A stretch of 64,000 bases of DNA from Parasponia andersonii (lineage: Eukaryota; Streptophyta; Magnoliopsida; Rosales; Cannabaceae). Made by a program: the position numbers and the translations under genes. The notes under the pieces are model-generated. The model was not told where the DNA came from. It saw nothing but the letters and a program-made list of their open reading frames with translations, and searched no databases. The DNA is taken from assembly GCA_002914805.1 (NCBI GenBank), contig JXTB01000024.1, forward strand, positions 405,223 to 469,222. Direction: 5' to 3'. Within the stretch, counting starts at the first letter, position 1, and every line of letters starts with the position of its first letter. Shown in pieces: positions 27,181-40,431 of this stretch.

Positions 27181-29014
27181 CTTTTGACTATGTCTTATTT
27201 ATTTAATTTTTCTTTTTAAAAAATATACAGCAGCTACCGCCTATCACTTAAAATTGCGGTGAAAGTTTTTTTTTTTTTTAAGCCAAAATTTAATATTAAA
27301 TACTTATTTTTTTTTTCAAACGGCAATAGTATTTTTTGTTTAAATTTTATTGTAACCGATAAATTCTTCTTATAATTGCCGGTTCAAGGAACACGTAGCA
27401 TCCTTTAAGATTAATTGTAATTTTAAAAATTTAAAAAATAAATAAAAATTTTGAAAATAAAAAGTAAATTCAAAAAAATAATAGCACATAAACTAATTAA
27501 TAGGGCTATTTTCACTATTCTATTCTTCTTCTTCCTCCTTGAATCTAGTTATTTTGTGTGCATCGTTCAAAAATCCACGATCCACGACCATCAGCTTTTA
27601 AGAACTATCTCAAGGCTCAAACTCAGATTATTGCAACTTTGAAACAAACTTATTCATTAATTTGTGAGGCTTTTCACATTTTTTTTTTATTTTTAATATT
27701 TTATTATTTTTATTGCAAATAAAACCCCAAAAAGGAAAGAGATCTGGATTTGGTTTGATTATGTTGATGGTTGATGTTTATGTAACCCAAATTCAATGCA
27801 TAAAAATTAGTATGGATCAAAAGATCAAATGCATAAAGCATTTTTATTTACTTCAATATATAGAAATAACACCATAATAAAAAAGGACCAAAAAAAAAAA
27901 AAGAGACAAAGAAAGAGAAATTCACGTTCTTCAGATCTCCTTCATCTTCTATCTTTAAAAACCCTTTTGTCAAAGTGCAAATTCTAGAAATCGAATGATT
28001 TTCATGGCTCAAAATTTCATTAATCAGATTCAATTTTTGCTCCGTAAATACAATTTAATGACTAACTTTATTTACGATGATCGAATATTGTTCTGTTTAG
28101 AAGAAGTATTTAATTCTTATACTTTCATAATTCTAGCATACTACCCATATGTCTCCAAATAGAAGCAAAATTTATCATCATAAATAACCAAAAAAATAAT
28201 AATAGTCAATCTTCACTATTTGCATGGAAAAAAATAGGTGCACGAGGTTGATGAAATTTTCATTGGAGATTTTTTTTATGATTTGTCTTTCTACAAGAAG
28301 GGGAAAAAAAGAAAAAAAAAAAAAGAAAAAGAAAGATTTAAAAGATCTCTTGTTTCTTTAATCACAACTTGGGTTTTCCTAAAATCGTCTACAATCTATT
28401 ATTAGGTTATCTGATAAATAGTCTGATAGCCAAACTCTTGTGAGTTGCATAAACAAGATTGAAGAAGAAGAAGAAAAACACAAAGAAGAAGAGGAAGAAC
28501 GTGAAAGAGATTTGGGTTTTTAGGCTAATTAGACATTTGTCACTCTCTTGATATGTTCCAACTTTTTTATTTTTTATTTAAATTAAACTCAAAAATCTGA
28601 AATTACTAAAGTTCCCTTTGTTAAAAGTCCTGGATTTTACAAATTCTATTTTTAATTTATTTTTTATTTTTCAAATTTTTATTCATTTTTTTACGTTTTA
28701 AAATTCATAATTAACCTCAAAATACGACATGTGTTTGTTGAAGTGGCATTTAACGGAAAAATCTGACGGTTGCAATAAAATTTGAACGGAAAGTATTATC
28801 ACCCTCAGAAAAAAAAAAATTGGGTATTTAAGTATAAATTTCGCCTAAAAAAAGGGATTTTCGCCGTAATTTCCTCCTTATATCCCTTAGGAAATGGTGT
28901 TAAACGATCTTATTTGATATAAATTAAGAATGGTATTAAATTTGTGATCTAATTGGATATAAACTAATAAGGATCATGAAGGCTATTTTGGACCTTAATC
29001 CACTCTATATATAA

Positions 29015-29230
29015 TGGGCAGTAAGTATTTTTTTTTACCTATTTATAGGTATTGTTTTGCTTAAATAAAACTCACCACATATATCTTTTTATGGTAAAAG
29101 TGGAGGAAAAAAAATATTAAATAATGAGTATTTATTTTTCTAACTATTCAAATTATGATAACCGTTAGATAATGATCTAACGGCTAAAAAAATATCTATA
29201 TAGATAAAAAAAAAATACATATTGAATTAG
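29015..29230. mobile_element. MITE family copy C
   Basis: Left end GGGCAGTAAGTATTTTTTTT and right end ATAGATAAAAAAAAAATACA are inverted repeats of each other. The interior shares TTTTTATGGTAAAAG, AATAATGAGTAT and GATAATGATCTAACGG with the family. Same orientation as copy A. Confidence 0.65.
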
Positions 29231-29698
29231 AAATCATATATAATATAACCGAATGAGAAAAATTTGGTTAGAGCGTGCTAATTAAAGTGATACCCTATTG
29301 ATTTGGTTTGGTTTAAATGTCAATAGAATGTACAATTTTTTTTTTTTTGAAAGGAATAGAAAGTACAAATTTGTAGTTGCAAAGATTGATTATATATGCT
29401 CATATGAACGAGATCAATAGCAGCTTGCATTGATTTTTTCAGAATAAAAAAAAAAAAAGAAAAGAAAGAAAAGGCAGATTGATTCAATCTGGTAGACCCA
29501 AGTTGATTATCTTTAGTTTCTATGGACAGTGCTGTTCATGGGTTAAAGTATAACCATTTCATATCTAATGTGGTCTTTCTCTCATTCTTTCTCTCTCTTT
29601 CTCTTTTTTTTTTTCTTTTTTTTTTTCTGCATTGAATCAAAGTTGAACGCACAAAAGTGTTATTATGCGTTAAATATATATATATATATATTTCTAGA

Positions 29699-29905
29699 CC
29701 ATTTAGTAAGTATTTTTTTTAACTATTTATAAAAAAAATTTTAGTTGTTAAACTATTACTATAATTTGAATTATTGAAAAACCAATAACAAAAATAATAC
29801 ATTCTCTCTTTATATTTTACAAAAAGATAAGATGTGTATGATAAATTTTAATTAAGTAAAATAATATTATAAATAAGTAAATGAAAATGCTTACAAATTA
29901 GTGTC
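29699..29905. mobile_element. MITE family copy D (inverted orientation)
   Basis: Its reverse complement reads CACTAATTTGTAAGCATTTT, then AAATTTATCATACACATC, then TTTTTGTAAAATA, matching copy A in order. The other end, TTAGTAAGTATTTTTTTTAA, is the matching inverted terminus. Confidence 0.6.
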
Positions 29906-30523
29906 ATATATATATATATATATTTAGTAAAGTTGTGTTGATTATATGAGTTTCGTGTTAACCCAAATCCCAAATCCTCTACTATACAGTAACAAACTAA
30001 ATTCATGAAAATAAGAAATTAGCAGAGTACACTGTCCCTTTTTTTTTTTTTCTTTTTTTTAAGATTAGACTTGTTTGTAAATCTCGGAGATCCTGTTGCG
30101 CAGTTTCCTTGCTGGCTCTATGATAAGGAGATCGTCATCATCATATAACAAAAAAAATATCAATCTTAACAACATAAATCTTTTTTTTTTTTGAAGTCCT
30201 TAAAACAATATACATTTATTTTTAGTGACTAAATATTTGTTTTTATTACCTAGACAAAAGTATTGAGTAAAAATTGTATATTATATAATAGAGTCTAGTA
30301 TACTAGACAGATGTGTCTAGAACACTAGATAGATATGTCTAGTAGGATCGAGTACCTAATTCGACAATGTTGATATACTACTCGATAGAGATATCTAGTG
30401 TGGTCAAAGTGTTATTAAGTTACTAGGTCGACATTGATTGTGACATTGTTCGACAATGGTTTCAAGTGTTGTCTAGAAAGTATGGCATATCGAGCGCTTG
30501 ATAGGGTGTCAAGCTCTCCACAT

Positions 30524-30560
30524 AGTGTTTAGCAACTCGACAGAGTGTTTAGCAACTCGA
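30524..30560. repeat. Two-copy 20-bp tandem duplication
   Basis: AGTGTTTAGCAACTCGA occurs at 30524 and 30544 with a three-base linker, inside a region also rich in TCTAG and TCGA motifs (30290-30560). Confidence 0.85.
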
Positions 30561-33059
30561 AACCCTTGTCTAGCCAGTTCTGGGCATTTTCTTCGACCCA
30601 GATTATCGCATTTTGCAATTCTGAATACTAGAAATAAACTTTCTAAGCTCAAAAATTACTCACAAACTCCATATATCTTATTATAGTCTTAATTCCTACT
30701 CAAAAGTATATTTGAATTTACGAATCATACAAAATCTTAATAGAAAAATATATTTATGAATGTTCTTTTAACTTAATTTGAAGCTAGAAACTAGAAAGAT
30801 ACTTCAAGAAAGAAAGTATGATCAGGAAGTTGACCACGTTCTTCACCATTAACAGGAAGAAGAAAAGAAAAAAAAATGCGATGATAAGAGATGCACGAGC
30901 TGCTGACAAAGAATATGAAAAGGACGAAAAAAATAAAATAAATGAATTCTAATATTATTTATAAGGGTGTAGTTGTCTTTACAAAATATTTTAAGTTAAA
31001 GGGTCTATAATCTTAAAAACTATCAACATAGGTCTACTTTCGTGAAATGACTTTGTAAAAAGTCTATTCTTATAATTACCCTCATATTCCTCCAATAAAC
31101 CTTAAAAATGCATATTATTCTCTAACAAATTCTAAATTATTTTTTTGACCACCATCACTTGCAGCATTCTGCCATTTATGCCAATCCCAATCCCGATCCT
31201 AGCTGCATATTCGTTTAACTAGAGTTGAAAAGTTAACCGCGGTCGAATTTATTTGGTTACCTATCCTAACTGCTTTGAACGATTTTCGGCCAGTAATTGA
31301 AAATTTTTGACTGGTGACTTGACCCCAGTTAAATAAATTTGACCAAAATGTTTAAAATTTTTGACCCTAGTTAAACATTGTGAGCTACCTCCTTCACTTT
31401 TATCTTTTTTGACTGGAGTCAAGTTATGGGTAGTTTTGTAATTCTGAATTTTTCTTTAAATGATGGTTCTAGTTTTGTAAATAATTTATAGTTTATCCCC
31501 CCCCCCCCCCCTCTTTTTTCTTATATCACCCACTCTAATTCTGTTATATTTATAATATTTTGGAGGAGGGGGGAGATTGAATAGAAATCACCATTTTAGG
31601 GTGTTGTTCCAATAGATGCACATTTTAATTTATATCTACATAGATATCCCTTTTTAAAATTAATTGTATCTTGCAATAAATTTTTATTGCTTCTGAACAA
31701 TAGTTGAAGCATAACTAAAATTTACTTCTTCTTTAAGAACAATAAAAGGATCGAGCTCGGTGTTGGAGAAACTGTAGATACTGATCCTACGTACATGTCA
31801 GACTTTTTGATGGCAACTGAAACCTTTGTATCCACGATCCTAATTTGTTTTAGCACCATTTCAATGAGCTCTGCCATCAATGGCTTGCTCTTGATTTTTG
31901 AGTCTAGCAATGCACCTCGCCTAAAAAATGGTCACGATCTCCATCTTCAGCACCTTAAGGTCGTTGAAGCTTGCAGTTTTCAAGATTGATCTAATCGGAT
32001 CATACATCTTTTCCCTCTACACCACACAGATCTAGTCGGAGAAAATGGTATATGGTATAGTACATTAAAAAAAAAAATCATTATTGGCCTAGGTCTGGGC
32101 CTTCTACATATGAGTTTGTCTTGTTACCATTGGTGGAATAAGAGAAACCATGAGGTGGTAAATCAATTATAAATACTTTAAGAGAGAAAAATATTAATTA
32201 CAAATACTATTAAATTAATTATTACATAAATTAGTTATTTAATTGCATGCAATGGTAAATTACTTATATATACTGATAAATTACTTATATATATGGATAA
32301 GTTAAATTCACTTACATAGGGCTACAATGGTATACTCCAATTATTAAAAAAAAGATATAGAAGTTAATAAAATAGAAAAAAGATATCCATTGACACCATT
32401 TTAAAAAGGACATTGAGTGTAGTTTTCTCACAATTTTTAGCAATTTCATTTATGAAAAGAGCCGTATAATTAACCTGTAACCCTAGGCTGAGCCCATTTT
32501 CTTATTGGGAATCGAATGATGCCATATAAGAAAAAGACACGGATAAGACTAATTTGGGCTATAGTTGATATTTTTGAGACATACAAATTTTTTGGACGTA
32601 AATAGGACTAATTTTTGAGTTAATGGAGAAGAAAATAAGAGCTTCAGAAATTGCCTATAGCTAATAAGTGGAACTTAGTATGAACATTTAATGTATTGAA
32701 TGCACTTTCTTCCTCTTTTTTCAATTTCCTTTCTTTTTTCACTCTTTCATTGTATTTGTTTCTCTTTCTCCTATTCTATAGCCATGGTCTTCCCTTTTCT
32801 CTCTCTCTGTTTATTATTTTTTTCTTTTTTGATCAAAGCATTCTTAATTGAAAAAAAAAAAAGCAAAGCTTGTTGCTTGGATCTTGTTTGGGACCTTTGC
32901 CATTTGAAAGCTTGGATTTTATATAATAAATATATACTTTATTTCATGAAATATTTGATAATGAATGACCAACATTGAAGAAGGTCTATAATAATGATAT
33001 GGAAAATAGTGTGCTAAAATATTTATATATTTTTACTGAACTATTTATCTTCTTCGTGT

Positions 33060-33770
33060 GATGGTGATCTAGACGTCCCAAATCAAGTAGTTTATGATTT
33101 CAGGACAAGAACTACTTGACTCCAAATCAAGTACTATTATTACTTGACTTAGAATTACGAACAACTAGATGTAGGGTAAAAAACTACTTGATTAAGCTTT
33201 GACCCCATGTTACGTGGGATAAGTAGTACTTGACCTTAGGTCAAAAACTACTTGACTTGAAACAGCATGTAACAAATACAAATGGGGACTTAGAATGACC
33301 CTTCTTATTAGTAACGGGGACTTAAATGATGACTTTCTCGTTCTTCCCGCTAATGTCGTAGTTGTAGATTTCATAGACTCTTTCTTATCTTCAGCTGGCC
33401 TGGTTTTTGTCATTTTGGGACTTTTGGTGTTCTTTTAGACAATAATAATCAATCGAAAAGCTTAAATACAAAATTAGGATAATGATTTTTTGAGTTTAAG
33501 GATAGTTTTTTTTGTGGATTTCGTAGTCAAATATAAGGAGTTCTGTATATCTAATGACAAATGAAATACAATCTAGATAGGAAAAAAAAACATTAAATTA
33601 AATCGACCAAATGAATTAATCAAATAGATAACATGTCAAATTTTACCTAACTTAAAATTAAGTACAACTTGACCCTAATCAGATAAATGATACATGACCT
33701 TAGATCAAGATTGAGTTGATCCTAGGTCAACAATTACTTGACCTTAAGTCAAGTTGATCTTAATCTTTGT
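33060..33770. repeat. TTGAC/GTCAA-rich degenerate repeat cluster
   Basis: The stretch contains at least ten ACTTGAC(C/T) or inverse motifs, including palindromic pairs such as TTGACCTTAGGTCAA near 33231 and TTGACCTTAAGTCAA near 33739. Many are preceded by ACTAC. TTGAC(C/T) is the W-box core bound by plant WRKY factors, but repeat origin (a degraded satellite or element) explains the pattern equally well. It lies 0.3-1 kb upstream of the ADF gene. Confidence 0.55.
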
Positions 33771-34090
33771 GGAGATCAAGCTCCTACAGAAATCAAGTGA
33801 ATTTTACAAAGGAAGTGTATAGAGTAGGGTTAAGTGTTTGCTGAAAGCTTGGTCAAGGCATTTAAGTCATTTGATTCGTGTGTGCGCCTCAATTTTTAGT
33901 CAGGTGGTCTTAAAATTGTCTAAAATGGCACCGATTGATCCTATCGGCGTCCTTTTCTCACGCCGTACCAATGCGCTTATAGTCGCCTTTTGCTTTGCGT
34001 GAAGCGCATGACATCTATCAAAGGCGCCAAAACCCCACAGTCGCCAGAAGTGAAGCATGTGTGGTGGCATCATTGTCTGGGTCTACGAGA

Positions 34091-34199
34091 CACGTGGCGC
34101 ACCATGATCAAATCATCACCTTCATCCCAGCAAGCTGTCACCGTCAGATTAGCTAGCCACAAGATGCAAAAAGGGGGCCTCTCTCTTCCCACTCCCACA

Positions 34200-34240
<41 letters not shown>

Positions 34241-34281
34241 GGAGCCCTAGATTTTCTCTTCCGATATTTTCTTCGACAAAA
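34091..34281 (+). promoter_or_regulatory. ADF promoter: G-box and CT microsatellite leader
   Basis: A G-box CACGTGGC (34091-34098) is followed by the block shared with the dead copy and by an uninterrupted CT run at about 34204-34237 in the 5' leader, ending 45 bp before the ATG. Pyrimidine-rich leaders and GA/CT repeats are common in highly expressed plant genes. The dead copy lacks the CT run and has CACATG instead of the G-box. Confidence 0.55.
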
Positions 34282-35381
34282 ATGGTGAGTCCCTTTTCAC
34301 TAAAATTTTCTTTACTTTTTCTTTTGTTTTTTTTTTTTTTCAATTTTTCAAAATTTATGCTATTTTTTATTGTTTGATCTATGCATTTTGCTTCTTCATT
34401 TGGATGAAAGTCGTGGTTATCTATGAATTTTGATTCTTGATTTGGATGAAATTCGTGGCTTTATGTGGTGAAAAGAAGATTAATTAGGTCTCATTTAGTT
34501 GATCGATCTGAGTTTTCTAATCTGATGCATCTGATTCTTTGATCTTTTGCATCTAATCGGTTTGATTTGTCATCGTCTCTTGATTTTTCACTAGATGATT
34601 TTGCATGATCTAAATTGGGTCAATTCAAAGTTTTGAACTTTTTTGCATTTTTGACCGATGTGGGTGGGACAAAATCATGGACCGTGTTTTAAGTATAGTT
34701 TGTGGGGTTATTTGTTATGGTGCGATAGGTTGGGATGAGTTACAAGATCTTTTTCTTGGAGAAGTTGCTACTGACTTTTGGGTGCGAAAATAGAAATGGG
34801 GTTTTCGAGTTTTGTTTATTTAGTACTACTTGTTGTTGATCCATTAGGCAAACGCGGCATCAGGGATGGCTGTGCATGATGACTGCAAGCTTAAGTTTCT
34901 AGATTTGAAGGCGAAGAGAACTTACCGTTTCATAATCTATAAGATCGATGAGACTGTAAAGCAGGTTACCGTGGAAAAGCTCGGCGAACCAAATCAGAAC
35001 TACGACGATTTCACCGCAAGCCTTCCGGAGAACGAGTGCCGATATGCTGTGTATGACTTTGATTTTCTCACTGAAGAGAACGTCCCAAAGAGCAGGATCT
35101 TTTTCATCGCGTGGTAATGCTGAAACTGTTGATGGTTTTTAGCAAATTTTGGTGTCTGTTTTCTATTTGGTCATTATTATCGTTCTTTGATTGTTGATCT
35201 TGGCTTTGGTCTTCTCTTATGAAGGTCTCCAGATACATCAAGGGTGAGAAACAAGATGATTTATGCGAGCTCCAAGGACAGGTTCAAGAGAGAGTTGGAT
35301 GGCATTCAGATAGAGTTGCAAGCTACCGACCGGAGCGAGATGGATATTGATGTTATCAGAAGCCGCTCTCAGAAAGGGTGA
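34282..35381 (+). CDS. ADF: Actin-depolymerizing factor (ADF/cofilin)
   Basis: Three coding exons, 34282-34284 (the ATG only), 34848-35113 and 35225-35381, join to 141 residues. The one-codon first exon split by a GTGAGT donor is a hallmark of plant ADF genes. The protein starts [10 protein letters not shown], with the conserved Ser6 whose phosphorylation blocks actin binding. It then has [33 protein letters not shown] and the long actin-binding helix ([20 protein letters not shown]), then [18 protein letters not shown]. It is a single cofilin/ADF domain of normal length, subclass I-like by its N-terminus. It severs and depolymerizes actin filaments in the cytosol, under control of phosphorylation, phosphoinositides and pH. 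The 563-bp first intron is a likely site of expression enhancement. Confidence 0.97.
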
Positions 35382-37081
35382 ACTATTATTATGCAATAGG
35401 AGAATCCTCCTTACTATCTGGTTTTTATGTGAAATGTCTATACCTTATGAGACTTGAATTTGTTTTACTATAGTATTGGTTTTATGACATGATTTGTATT
35501 GTGGATTTATTGTTACCTCATTTTGGTGTGATATACAAACTAATATCAATATGGTGGCTTATTGGGAGCTTTTTATAGCCAGGTTTTCTTATCTGGTAGC
35601 TTTTGATGTAGTTGTTCCGCTGCCTGTAAGAGGTTGAAATTTAACTTTTCTGCCTCGCCGGAAATTACTTCATTTGTGGTTTTGCTTGAAACTGAATGGA
35701 AGCACGTTATTGTTGAACAAAAATCTTTTCATTGTTGTTTCTCTTTTCCTATGAAATATTCTCACATATTCTTTGCTTCTAAAGGAATAGCTTTTTTATT
35801 TGTTTATATATTTATTTTTTTTTGTTATGGGCAATAATGTATTCATATTCTCTCGTATTCACAACTTTTGATTTGCTTTAATGAAAAAGAAGAATTTCGT
35901 TCAATATTCCCTGTATTTTACTTAAAAGCAGAATATTTTATTTGTTTATTTATTTATTTATTTATTGTTTATTGGTTTAATTGCATTCCTTTCTTGTTTG
36001 TCCACGTGACTTTGACATTGAACTGTGTTTTTGAAGGATTTTTTTTTTAGTGGGTTTTAAGGATTGGAATGAGTTGAAAAAATTTGTTGACGTGTAGGCA
36101 GGGAGACTGATTTTGATCTCTAGCTCAAAATTGGAGACACTAGCATTGATTATGTCCAGCCACTTGATCCGTTTGTTTCAACCATTTTGAACTTTCATTC
36201 AAACGAGTTTTTATTTTAATTTTAACAATTTAGTTTTTCTGTAAGTGTTACGCTAATCATTTTAAATAGAATATATTTTTTTTCTTCTTAAAATGAGAAA
36301 ATACTTCCTATAAAATATTATATTCCAATATTTTCTAATCCAATTGTAATCGATCCTATTTGGTTATTTTTAGATTTGGTTATAATTCAATATCATATTT
36401 AGGTTTTGCTCATTTCACTCATTTCAATTATAACCAATCTCATTTTATTACATTACAGTTAAATCTATTTCAATTATAATACATTCCATAATTTTAAATA
36501 TAATTTATTCTATTATGCCCGTTTAAATGTACTCGTTCAGCATCCCCGACAAAAATGAAAATGAAATTCTCACTTATCCTTTCAGATTTTTTTCAAATAT
36601 GACGAAGATTAAGGGGGTCCAATCGATTTGACCGTTGTTTATTTAACGTTAATCACAACCGCGTGTGACTTGGTTATTAGTGCGTGAAATTGATACATAC
36701 ATCGATGTCAAAGGTAAGATTTCTATTGCAAAGGTTATACTAAGCTGTCACCATCAGTAGCTACAAAATGAAAGTAAACTAACTATACGTCTTGGTGATC
36801 AGTTGTCTTGCTATTCCAATTCTCATTTTAGCTTTGAGATGATTAAACTCTCGAAATTACCATGCTTAGAATCTGAGGCCGGAAAACGACCGTAGTGCAT
36901 GTCAAAGACTGAAAGACACATTTGTGAGACACTGAATGAAAAGGCCAAAACTATTCGAATTTATAACCATATTTTAGTTCAAGATAAACAAACTATTTCT
37001 ATAAAAGAATTAATCCAGTAAGTATAAAAGTCCCTATTCAACTAAGCAAGATGAAGGCAGCACTTCATGAACGAAAATATA
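35382..37081. other. Convergent intergenic space between ADF and ALP1-like genes
   Basis: It holds the ADF 3' UTR and the 3' flank of the minus-strand ALP1-like gene. A TTTATTTA run lies near 35940. No other gene or element was recognised. Confidence 0.55.
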
Positions 37082-40000
37082 TCAAAGATAACCATCCTCC
37101 ATTTCGGAAGGACCTTCCTCAGGTGCCAATTTTCCTGCCAAGTGTAGTGAAAGCTTCTCTCTTAGAATCAAGGCAGAGTTGTCATTGGATTCACAAATTT
37201 GTTGTCGGTAACCTGAATCATGATGGTGTGACAAGGGCATTTCGTCTTGCATCTCATCTTCCATATCAATAACAATGTTGTGGAGTATGCAGCAAACAAG
37301 AATGATCCTTGGTAATCTATGCTTATCAGGCTTCCACATAACTCCATGAATTATCTTCCACGTCTCCTTCAACCTAGCTAATGCTCTCTGTGCTACCATT
37401 CGCGTGGCTGAAAGCCGTTTGTTGAACTCAGACTGAAAATCTGATAGGCCTCGTCCACGGTATGGAGTAAGCAGCCATGGCAAAAGAGGGAACCCTGTAT
37501 CTCCCACTATATATTCCCTTAACTCTGTTCCATCCGGAAGAACCAACTTCTTCCCATTTATCCTCTTCCCTTCCTCAGACATTTTGAAAAAACCTGAGTT
37601 TTGGAGGACACTGGCCTCGCTATAACTTCCAGGGCATCCGGCAATTATGTCACAGAATCTCATTTCTGGGTCAACGATTGCCTGCAAGATCATGCTGCAG
37701 TTTTTCTCAGAATCAAGCCACACATCATTATACTGGTCAGTACTAGGGAGAGTCATCATGATGTGTGTGGTGTCAATTGCACCACAACAATTTGGAAGGC
37801 CACGGATTTTCTCAAACTTTGACTTAATCTTTTCCATCTCTGCTTCAGTTGACGGCCAACAAAGATGGTGGAGCCCTTTTGCTTCCATTGCTTCCACAAA
37901 TCGCCAGGTCACCTGAGAAACAGTGGACTGGTTCGTCCCAAATGACTCGCCAATGCTACATAATGATTCACCAGAGCTGAGCCTTCTAAGAGCAACAGCT
38001 ACTTGGTCGTTTAAAGAGAGATGCTTGCCATTCAAAAAGACAAAGTTTGAGGCCCTAGCATTCATATCTTCCTTCACAAGTGAGCAGATATAGCTGAATG
38101 TCTTTCTTGAAATCTTGAAAATGGATTCAAATTTCATTGAATTCTTTGACTGAGATAAAGGCCCTGGAAACCAGAAAATATAAATTAATTTCTCTTGAAA
38201 GTAAATCCTCAGAACATCTTATGTCTTCTGTTTTAGCAACTCCAAACATAAGGCAAACCTCTGCTGCATAAGCATAAAAATCTTCGTAGAAACTGATTGA
38301 CATAGAATCTATAATCTTATCAGACACAAGCCAATCAGATCAAGGTATATTCAACTGGTTAACATAAAGGAGAAGAGAATCATAAACCAGAGTTGCTACA
38401 ACATTATTTCTTCTATCATTTCAGCGCAATTATTAAGTTAAAACTTAGTTCTTCAATCCGTAACCAGTATATTGGTAGCCAATATTCAAGAGCGAGTTCT
38501 TTGAGCCTAATCTTTAAGGCTAAACATTTGGATTTATTTCTTTCCAACAAAATCAAATGTAACCTTTCAGTTTTGTGAAATAGTTTTTGGTACACCTCAA
38601 AAGTGTAGTGGATTAATCAGTTTCCTTCTAATTTAAATGTCGATTCATAACATTCATGGTATTCATAGACTCAGGAAGACACAGTAAATGCAGCTAAGTC
38701 ACAAAAACTCGAAAGCAGGAAATGCTTCCACCATCTTTTTTTTTTTTTTCCCTTCTGCCAGTCTGTTGAAAAAAATCCGTAATTGGCATTAGCATCTAGA
38801 AATGTTCAATTTAATTAGCGTCTAAATTACACGTGGTAGGTACTTAATCTCTTTCCACTGATCAGGCCTAGGTTTAATTTCCTGAGACGATTTATTGGTC
38901 AAATATAGGTGACAATAAGTAGCAGACAATGATATGGGGACTCTTTTCACATGTGAAAATCAATAAGACAAAAGTGAAGAGGTTGACCAATATTCATCTT
39001 ACGGAAAAAGTACAAGTGATATCCACAGAAGCACAATGATATCAGTTTTTCATTAAAGAATGCCTCCCCAATATGGGATATGCATAAATATAACACACCA
39101 AACCCCAAGCAGTTCCCTCCCCAATATGGGATATGCATAAAGATAACACACCAAACCCAAGCAGTTCCTCTTATATGATCATGTTCAAAAGCAATATTGG
39201 AAGATAGTTTGAACTGATACGAATTTTCTAGCAATAATGCTGAAAAATCCATCACAATCCAGTATATACGCAATGGAAAGGCAGTTGCATGAGTCTTACA
39301 AATTAAACAGCATATGTGGTAAGGATCAAAACACATAGAGTATGCTTTGTTGAATTAGAAGCCTATATATAGACTCCTGAAACATGAATTGTAGTGATGC
39401 TTATTGCAACATACCCGAGTTATAAATTAGTAGCAATGTACTGTATGCAAAATACATAGTTTTGGAGATTCTTATATAGACTTATGTTCATAGAACCTGA
39501 CAGATGCAGAGAGTTAGATCACATTCAAGAAATTCAACATTTTGAAATCTTTAGTTGACTGTAATATAAGTAGCCCATGTCTCCAAATTTTGCCAAATAT
39601 ATGAAAGTACAAAAAGTTTCCTTATAAACACTGCCACCAAAATGCCAACTAGAGGAAAACCAACATAAGAAATTGATAAAAGGTCTTCAAAATATATCAA
39701 CCAGAAAAAAGGAAAGAAAGTAACGAAGAATTTGAAAGTTATGTGCTGGTAAGCTGTTTGATTCGTGACCTATGCATTGCCACTATGTTTTGATAAAATT
39801 ATATTTGTGCAAATCAATCTGATAGTCAAAACCAACCGCAATTCCCTTACTATCAATCTGATAGTCAAAAACCCGACTAGGCATTCCAAAACCACCGCAA
39901 TTCCCCACTTTCAGTAATATTAAGGTATGCCATTGATAAAAGCTCGATAAAACAAATCAAGACAAGCTAAGAAAGAAGTATTATCAACTATGAGATCAAA

Positions 40001-40431
40001 TATATATATGCCAGTAACACATCAATCATCACATAACTCATTCTTTCCCCAGAACCAACATCTTTGTTAGGCAACATAAAAATTATGCTAACTATTAAAA
40101 ACTACATTGACCCAGGTCCGAAAATTTCACCAAATACTAAGAAGTCCCAACCAATTCCTTTGTCAACAGCAAAACCAGACATGAGTACTCCAAACCAAGA
40201 CCAATATATACAATCAGAATGAATTAATATACCACGTTACTCAACAAGCAAAAACTGAAGAAAAATCCATAACACCAAACAGCAGCAAACGTATATACCT
40301 GTAATCCTTTGAGAGAAGTCGTCCCACCAATCCAGGGGCTTCAGTTGGGAACCCAGAGAAGCAACCAAGACATTCTGGTCAACCTTCTTCTCAGACTTCT
40401 TCTTCCTCTTCAGCCCTCTAATGGGTCCCAT
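37082..40431 (-). CDS. ALP1-like domesticated PIF/Harbinger transposase
   Basis: Two coding exons, 40431-40299 and 38163-37082, with a 2135-bp phase-1 intron, give 404 residues. The N-terminus MGPIRGLKRKKKSEKKVDQN is basic and nuclear-like, followed by DWWDDFSQRI. A DDE_Tnp_4 (HARBI1-type nuclease) domain follows. The first Asp is D175 (CCGAIDTTHI) and the second D266 (VGDTGFPLLPW). At the position of the catalytic Glu, 36 residues on, there is Gln303 (MVAQRAL where active enzymes have the ER pair), and the GSxxD motif reads GSYSE. No terminal inverted repeats were seen, and the host-like gene structure and loss of the acid point to domestication. The Arabidopsis relative ALP1 works with Polycomb (PRC2); whether this paralogue does is not shown. 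Close to At3g55350 as I recall it. Confidence 0.92.
39063..39167. repeat. Two-copy 53-bp tandem duplication in the ALP1-like intron
   Basis: CCTCCCCAATATGGGATATG begins at 39063 and again at 39116. The copies differ by one substitution (AAATAT/AAAGAT) and one C deletion. Confidence 0.95.

Larger units (their letters stand above)
27181..34050. other. Gene-free stretch between dead and live ADF copies
   Basis: No gene was recognised in nearly 7 kb. It contains two MITE copies (29015-29230, 29699-29905), TA tracts near 29673 and 29908, a C-run at 31498, a 20-bp duplication at 30524 and a TTGAC-rich cluster at 33060-33770. Short open frames near 31722-31989 on both strands match no known family. 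Confidence 0.5.

Noticed and set aside
31722..31989. Short frames on both strands near 31.8 kb as a gene
   Set aside because: The composition is gene-like, but no domain, no extension by splicing and no conserved motif were seen; perhaps a transposon scrap.
34149..34343. Minus-strand frame with an Arg-Glu run opposite the ADF leader
   Set aside because: It is the reverse of the CT microsatellite and the ADF promoter, not a gene.
37051..37916. Plus-strand frames opposite the ALP1-like gene
   Set aside because: They are antisense shadows of a clear DDE_Tnp_4 coding exon.
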